The translations under genes were made by a program, and so were the position numbers. A model generated the notes under the pieces. It worked only from the letters and a program-made list of their open reading frames with translations, did not search any database and was not told where the DNA came from. A stretch of 7,345 nucleotides of DNA from Aquificota bacterium. Lineage in GTDB: Bacteria; Aquificota; Aquificia; Aquificales; Hydrogenothermaceae. Location of the stretch: assembly GCA_013153765.1 (NCBI GenBank), contig JAADDT010000052.1, positions 1 through 7,345 of the forward strand. The letters are read 5' to 3'. Below, one piece after another: positions 6,153 through 7,345 of this stretch. Position 1 is the stretch's first letter; each line of letters opens with the position of its first letter.

Positions 6153-6499
6153 TACTTTTTTACAGAGGAGTCTATCCTATCACTCCAAGCAAGCACGCCA
6201 CCTTCCACGTTTTTGACCTCCTTAAAGCCGTTTTTAAGAAGCATAAGCGTGGCGTGTAAACTTCTGCTACCGCTCCTGCAAAAAACGAAAATCGGCTTGT
6301 CCTTCGGCAGTTCTTCCATACGGGAGGCAAGTTCCCTTAACGGCACCACCAGAGCCTCTTTTTCCTTTATCCTTGAAAACTCGTATTCCTCCGGCTCCCT
6401 AACGTCCAGAAGCACAAAATCCTCACCCTTATCTATTTTTTCCTTCAGTTCCTCAACAGATACGTGTATCCTGTCGTAAGTCTCCCTGTCCAGAAACAA
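6149..6499 (-). CDS. Single-domain rhodanese-like sulfurtransferase
   Basis: This is a small rhodanese-fold protein of 116 residues that probably carries sulfur as a persulfide on one cysteine; the donor and acceptor cannot be told from sequence. Visible elements are VLLDVREPEEYEF (29-41), a central VPLREL (52-57), the active loop CRSGSRS with Cys74, and the C-terminal NVEGGVLAW. The six-residue loop fits sulfur transferases rather than Cdc25-type phosphatases, whose loop is one residue longer. There is no signal peptide, so it is cytoplasmic. The start is TTG at 6499, with AGGAG six bases upstream. A GTG at 6514, adding five residues, has no ribosome site. The stop overlaps the end of nadA by four bases, tail to tail, and I see no terminator there. 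Confidence 0.9.
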   Translation of the reverse strand: MFLDRETYDRIHVSVEELKEKIDKGEDFVLLDVREPEEYEFSRIKEKEALVVPLRELASRMEELPKDKPIFVFCRSGSRSLHATLMLLKNGFKEVKNVEGGVLAWSDRIDSSVKKY

Positions 6500-6505
6500 C
6501 CTTTT

Positions 6506-6510
6506 CTCCT
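6506..6510 (-). promoter_or_regulatory. Shine-Dalgarno AGGAG of the rhodanese gene, sets the TTG start
   Basis: The reverse strand reads AGGAG followed by AAAAGG and TTG (6499), ideal six-base spacing. The competing GTG at 6514 lies upstream of this site and is preceded only by A/T-rich sequence. Confidence 0.7.
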
Positions 6511-6532
6511 GCACGAATTTTTTAATGCTTAT

Positions 6533-6561
6533 ATATTAAAATTTTTATCTCCACATATCAA
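6533..6561 (-). promoter_or_regulatory. Candidate promoter of the rhodanese gene
   Basis: On the reverse strand, TTGATA (6561-6556, 5 of 6 to -35) is followed after 17 bases by TAATAT (6538-6533, 4 of 6 to -10). Transcription would start near 6526, 27 bases before TTG 6499, which leaves room for the ribosome site. The region is A/T-rich, so chance matches are possible. Confidence 0.4.
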
Positions 6562-6565
6562 AACA

Positions 6566-6581
6566 GATGAGCCTAATCATC
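6566..6581. repeat. Palindrome GATGA-N6-TCATC between divergent genes (possible operator)
   Basis: A perfect 5-base inverted repeat with a 6-base centre lies between the divergent rhodanese and GlcD-type genes. It is just upstream of the rhodanese -35 box and overlaps the weak -35 proposed for the oxidase gene. Size and place suit a dimeric regulator, but no regulator gene is present and a repeat this short can arise by chance. Confidence 0.25.
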
Positions 6582-6608
6582 ACACAGGCAGGTTTTATGA
6601 TTTATTAT
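6579..6608 (+). promoter_or_regulatory. Candidate promoter of the GlcD-type oxidase gene
   Basis: TATTAT at 6603-6608 (5 of 6 to -10) is preceded after 18 bases by ATCACA at 6579-6584 (4 of 6 to -35). The overlapping TATGAT at 6596-6601 is an alternative -10 box. Either gives a leader of about 25-35 bases containing GAGGT at 6629-6633. Confidence 0.35.
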
Positions 6609-6638
6609 TAAATAAAACCAAGTTAAAAGAGGTCAGAA

Positions 6639-7345
6639 ATGTTCCACTTTGAGCAGAAAGAAAGGATAAAAGTTCCGGACAGAGTAAGAAGGGCTTTAAC
6701 GGAGATTTTAGGTGAGGAAAACTGCCTTTACGACGACATGGACAGGCTACTTTACTCTTACGACGCCACCAGAATAAAAATGCTTCCAGACCTTGTGGCT
6801 ATCCCGCAAAACGAGGAGCAGGTGCAGAAAATAGTCCGTATATGCTACGAGGAAGGTATCCCAATAACGCCAAGAGGAGCAGGTTCGGGATATACGGGAG
6901 GAGCTTTGCCTGTGAAAGGCGGTGTTGTGGTCTCCTTTGAAAAGATGGACAGGATACTACAGATAGACGAAGAAAACGCCGTGGCAAGAGTTCAACCGGG
7001 AGTGATAACTTACCGCCTCCAGAAAGCGGTGGAAAAGGTAGGTCTGTTTTATCCGCCTGACCCTGCAAGCTACAAGTACTGCACCTTAGGTGGAAACGTG
7101 GCTGAAAACGCTGGAGGTCCCAGATGTGTCAAGTACGGCGTAACCCGTGAGTACGTAATGGAGCTTAACACCGTAATACACACAGGTGAGCTTATACACA
7201 CAGGCAGACCGACCCTGAAGGACGTGGCAGGATACGACATTACACGGCTGTTTATAGGCAGTGAAGGAACTCTCGGACTGTTTACGGAAATCACCGTAAA
7301 ACTCATACCAAAACCTAAAACCTCAAAAACGGCAATGGCAATCTT
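6639..7345 (+). CDS. glcD: FAD-linked oxidase, glycolate oxidase subunit GlcD type (N-terminal 235 residues, cut by window edge)
   Basis: This belongs to the FAD-binding PCMH-type oxidases that oxidise 2-hydroxyacids such as glycolate or D-lactate and pass electrons on, often with GlcE/GlcF-type partners. The frame is open from ATG 6639 to the right edge. The FAD-binding domain spans about residues 48-226: PRGAGSGYTGGALP (78-91, pyrophosphate loop), VQPGV (118-122), YPPDPASYKYCTLGGN (138-153), ENAGGPRCVKYG (156-167), GYDITRLFIGSEGTLG (198-213). The spacing is typical of GlcD and D-lactate dehydrogenases; the substrate-binding C-terminal half lies outside. GAGGT at 6629-6633 is five bases upstream of the ATG. 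Family membership is sure. The substrate, and so the symbol, is a best guess; D-lactate dehydrogenase is the main alternative. Confidence 0.85.
   Translation, partial: MFHFEQKERIKVPDRVRRALTEILGEENCLYDDMDRLLYSYDATRIKMLPDLVAIPQNEEQVQKIVRICYEEGIPITPRGAGSGYTGGALPVKGGVVVSFEKMDRILQIDEENAVARVQPGVITYRLQKAVEKVGLFYPPDPASYKYCTLGGNVAENAGGPRCVKYGVTREYVMELNTVIHTGELIHTGRPTLKDVAGYDITRLFIGSEGTLGLFTEITVKLIPKPKTSKTAMAI

Noticed and set aside
6166..6185. GGAGT ... ACTCC stem after nadA as a terminator
   Set aside because: The five-base stem with a ten-base loop has no T-run after it and lies within the rhodanese coding sequence.
6464..6652. Plus-strand frame of 62 codons across the rhodanese-GlcD spacer
   Set aside because: It starts antisense to the rhodanese gene, runs through A/T-rich spacer, overlaps the oxidase start, and has no ribosome site or recognisable sequence.
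1..7345. Defence system, CRISPR array, mobile element or RNA gene
   Set aside because: Nearly all the sequence is accounted for by conserved housekeeping genes. No regularly spaced repeats, transposase motifs, terminal inverted repeats or tRNA-like folds were seen on either strand.

Overview
The window looks like ordinary chromosomal DNA from a thermophilic bacterium with an outer membrane. A member of the Aquificota is my best guess, as inference only. By eye the G+C is in the mid-40s percent. ATA is favoured for isoleucine and AGG/AGA for arginine, the proteins are rich in Lys and Glu, genes are tightly packed with stops and starts overlapping by 1 to 17 bases, and an LptE-like lipoprotein implies lipopolysaccharide export. 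I see no RNA gene, CRISPR array, insertion sequence, prophage or attachment site. No stretch over 300 bases lacks a gene.

Left part (1-1705, minus strand), read right to left: a secreted NlpC/P60 peptidoglycan hydrolase, the HslV protease subunit, and the first 207 residues of primosomal helicase PriA, which runs off the left edge. The three genes overlap and probably form one transcript from a promoter near 1740.

Centre (1766-5137, plus strand): rsmD (16S rRNA methyltransferase), coaD (coenzyme A synthesis), lptE (LPS assembly lipoprotein), holA (DNA polymerase III delta) and ruvB (Holliday-junction motor). All junctions are abutting or 1-base overlaps (TGAATG, TAATG, TAATG, TGATG), so this is a translationally coupled housekeeping operon. 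It starts from a promoter that overlaps the divergent NlpC/P60 promoter, and rsmD appears to be leaderless.

Right part: nadA (quinolinate synthase, NAD synthesis) has its own promoter, whose -35 box covers the ruvB stop codon. A short inverted repeat could mask part of its ribosome binding site. nadA runs into a convergent single-domain rhodanese gene with a 4-base overlap. A 139-base divergent control region then leads to a GlcD-type FAD-linked oxidase, cut by the right edge.

Three genes (hslV, nadA, rhodanese) appear to start at TTG, each set by a good Shine-Dalgarno sequence. I did not find a convincing undescribed system. The points worth a second look are start-site choices, a propeptide on HslV, a shortened RsmD, overlapping promoters and the nadA leader.
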